A DNA stretch of 13,881 bases, taken from assembly GCA_016194835.1 (NCBI GenBank), contig JACQAU010000341.1, positions 1 through 13,881 on the forward strand. The letters run 5' to 3'. This document shows positions 13,509 through 13,881 of this stretch, piece after piece. This stretch comes from Deltaproteobacteria bacterium (GTDB taxonomy: Bacteria; Bdellovibrionota; UBA1018). The notes beneath the pieces were generated by a model that ran no database searches, was not told the DNA's origin, and saw nothing but the letters and a program-made list of their open reading frames with translations. Each line of letters begins with the position of its first letter. The stretch's first letter is position 1. A program made the position numbers and the translations under genes.

Positions 13509-13517
13509 AAACACATC

Positions 13518-13546
13518 AAGATAGCGTTAAGTTCTTAAAGACGCAA
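13518..13546 (-). promoter_or_regulatory. Candidate promoter of the ABC exporter operon
   Basis: Minus strand: TTGCGT (13546-13541), 17 bp, TATCTT (13523-13518). The start would fall near 13511, next to the GTG/ATG at 13514 and 13508. Confidence 0.5.
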
Positions 13547-13588
13547 AGCAAAATTGACGATCTATCATAAAGGGCTAAGAAGACTAAA

Positions 13589-13881
13589 ATGACGCACCAG
13601 GCAGAAATTATTGATTCTCCAGATGAATCCTTTAGTAAATTAAATATGCTGGATTTCATTTCTAGCAAAGAGATTGAGAAAAAGATTTCAAAATCACATA
13701 CCAAAAAAATCCCATATGATTTATATATCAGACTTTCTCCTCAAAAATTTGTGAGAATTGTAAATAGAAATCAGGAAATCCCGGTTGAACAGTTTAAAAA
13801 TTATTATGAAAAAGGTGCGCTTTTTGTTTACATGAAAAAAGAAGACTTTCAAAACTACTTAGGAATTAACTTAAGTCTTAC
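13589..13881 (+). CDS. Partial gene, N-terminus of a likely signalling protein (HD-GYP-type?)
   Basis: Open from ATG 13589 to the window edge, 97 residues visible. The N-terminus is polar (MTHQAEIIDSPDESF), then comes a small domain with PYDLYIRLSPQKFVRIVN (44-61), EIPVEQFKNYYEKGALF (64-80) and VYMKKEDFQNYLGI (81-94). The pattern (a state of a property, then a 'G-x-x-x-x-Y-M/V-x-x-x-D' strand) resembles the small N-terminal domain found before HD-GYP or related c-di-GMP proteins of deltaproteobacteria; this is inference from memory, and the catalytic part is outside the window. It is divergent from the ABC operon. A weak -35/-10 pair (TTGACG, TAAGAA, 16 bp apart) lies at 13554-13581. Confidence 0.5.
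   Translation, partial: MTHQAEIIDSPDESFSKLNMLDFISSKEIEKKISKSHTKKIPYDLYIRLSPQKFVRIVNRNQEIPVEQFKNYYEKGALFVYMKKEDFQNYLGINLSL

Noticed and set aside
13516..13704. 62-codon minus-strand frame beside the ABC operon
   Set aside because: It is antisense to the partial plus-strand gene at 13589 and has no binding site.

Overview
The window is a low-GC (by eye high 30s %) bacterial chromosome segment. The three short flagellins of 277-280 residues, with almost no variable D2/D3 region, and the mix of many signal-peptide proteins with unknown small proteins point to Bdellovibrionota or a related former-deltaproteobacterial lineage with several flagellins. That assignment is inference from protein style; there is no rRNA or tRNA in the window.

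Layout. 1-276 is non-coding. 277-2240 (minus) is a run of three exported proteins of unknown function, with promoters before the first and second. A divergent promoter pair with overlapping -35 boxes (2294-2343) separates this run from a 211-residue protein of unknown function (2363-2998, plus). That gene runs tail-to-tail, with a 6-bp overlap, into an RmlD-like NAD(P)-fold protein that lacks the catalytic tyrosine (2993-3889, minus). 4018-7458 (minus) holds three tandem flagellin genes separated by long intergenic regions (370 and 557 bp) rich in inverted repeats. Only the first-transcribed flagellin has a clear sigma-28 promoter. A GNAT acetyltransferase (7614-8522, plus) follows, then a parA-parB partition operon (10529 to 8524, minus), and then an ABC-2 exporter operon (ATPase, permease, permease; 13508 to 10659, minus). 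At the right edge a divergent plus-strand gene begins and runs off the window.

Two structures are not explained by the genes. First, three near-identical GC-rich 16-bp palindromes (GGTCGCC-NN-GGCGACC) occur only in and just upstream of parA. Two lie inside the coding sequence in different reading frames, so the DNA rather than the protein seems to be conserved; they are candidate ParB-binding (parS) sites or a small palindromic element. Second, a 222-bp nested inverted repeat (arms of 22 and 32 bp, both perfect) sits between the two permease genes of one operon. Its GC-rich core has three small GGATG hairpins, which makes it look like a non-autonomous palindromic element or a structured RNA.

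How the genes work together: the flagellins are probably differentially expressed filament subunits; ParA and ParB form a segregation pair; the ATPase and two permeases form one membrane exporter of unknown substrate. No CRISPR array, transposase, phage gene or complete defence system is visible.
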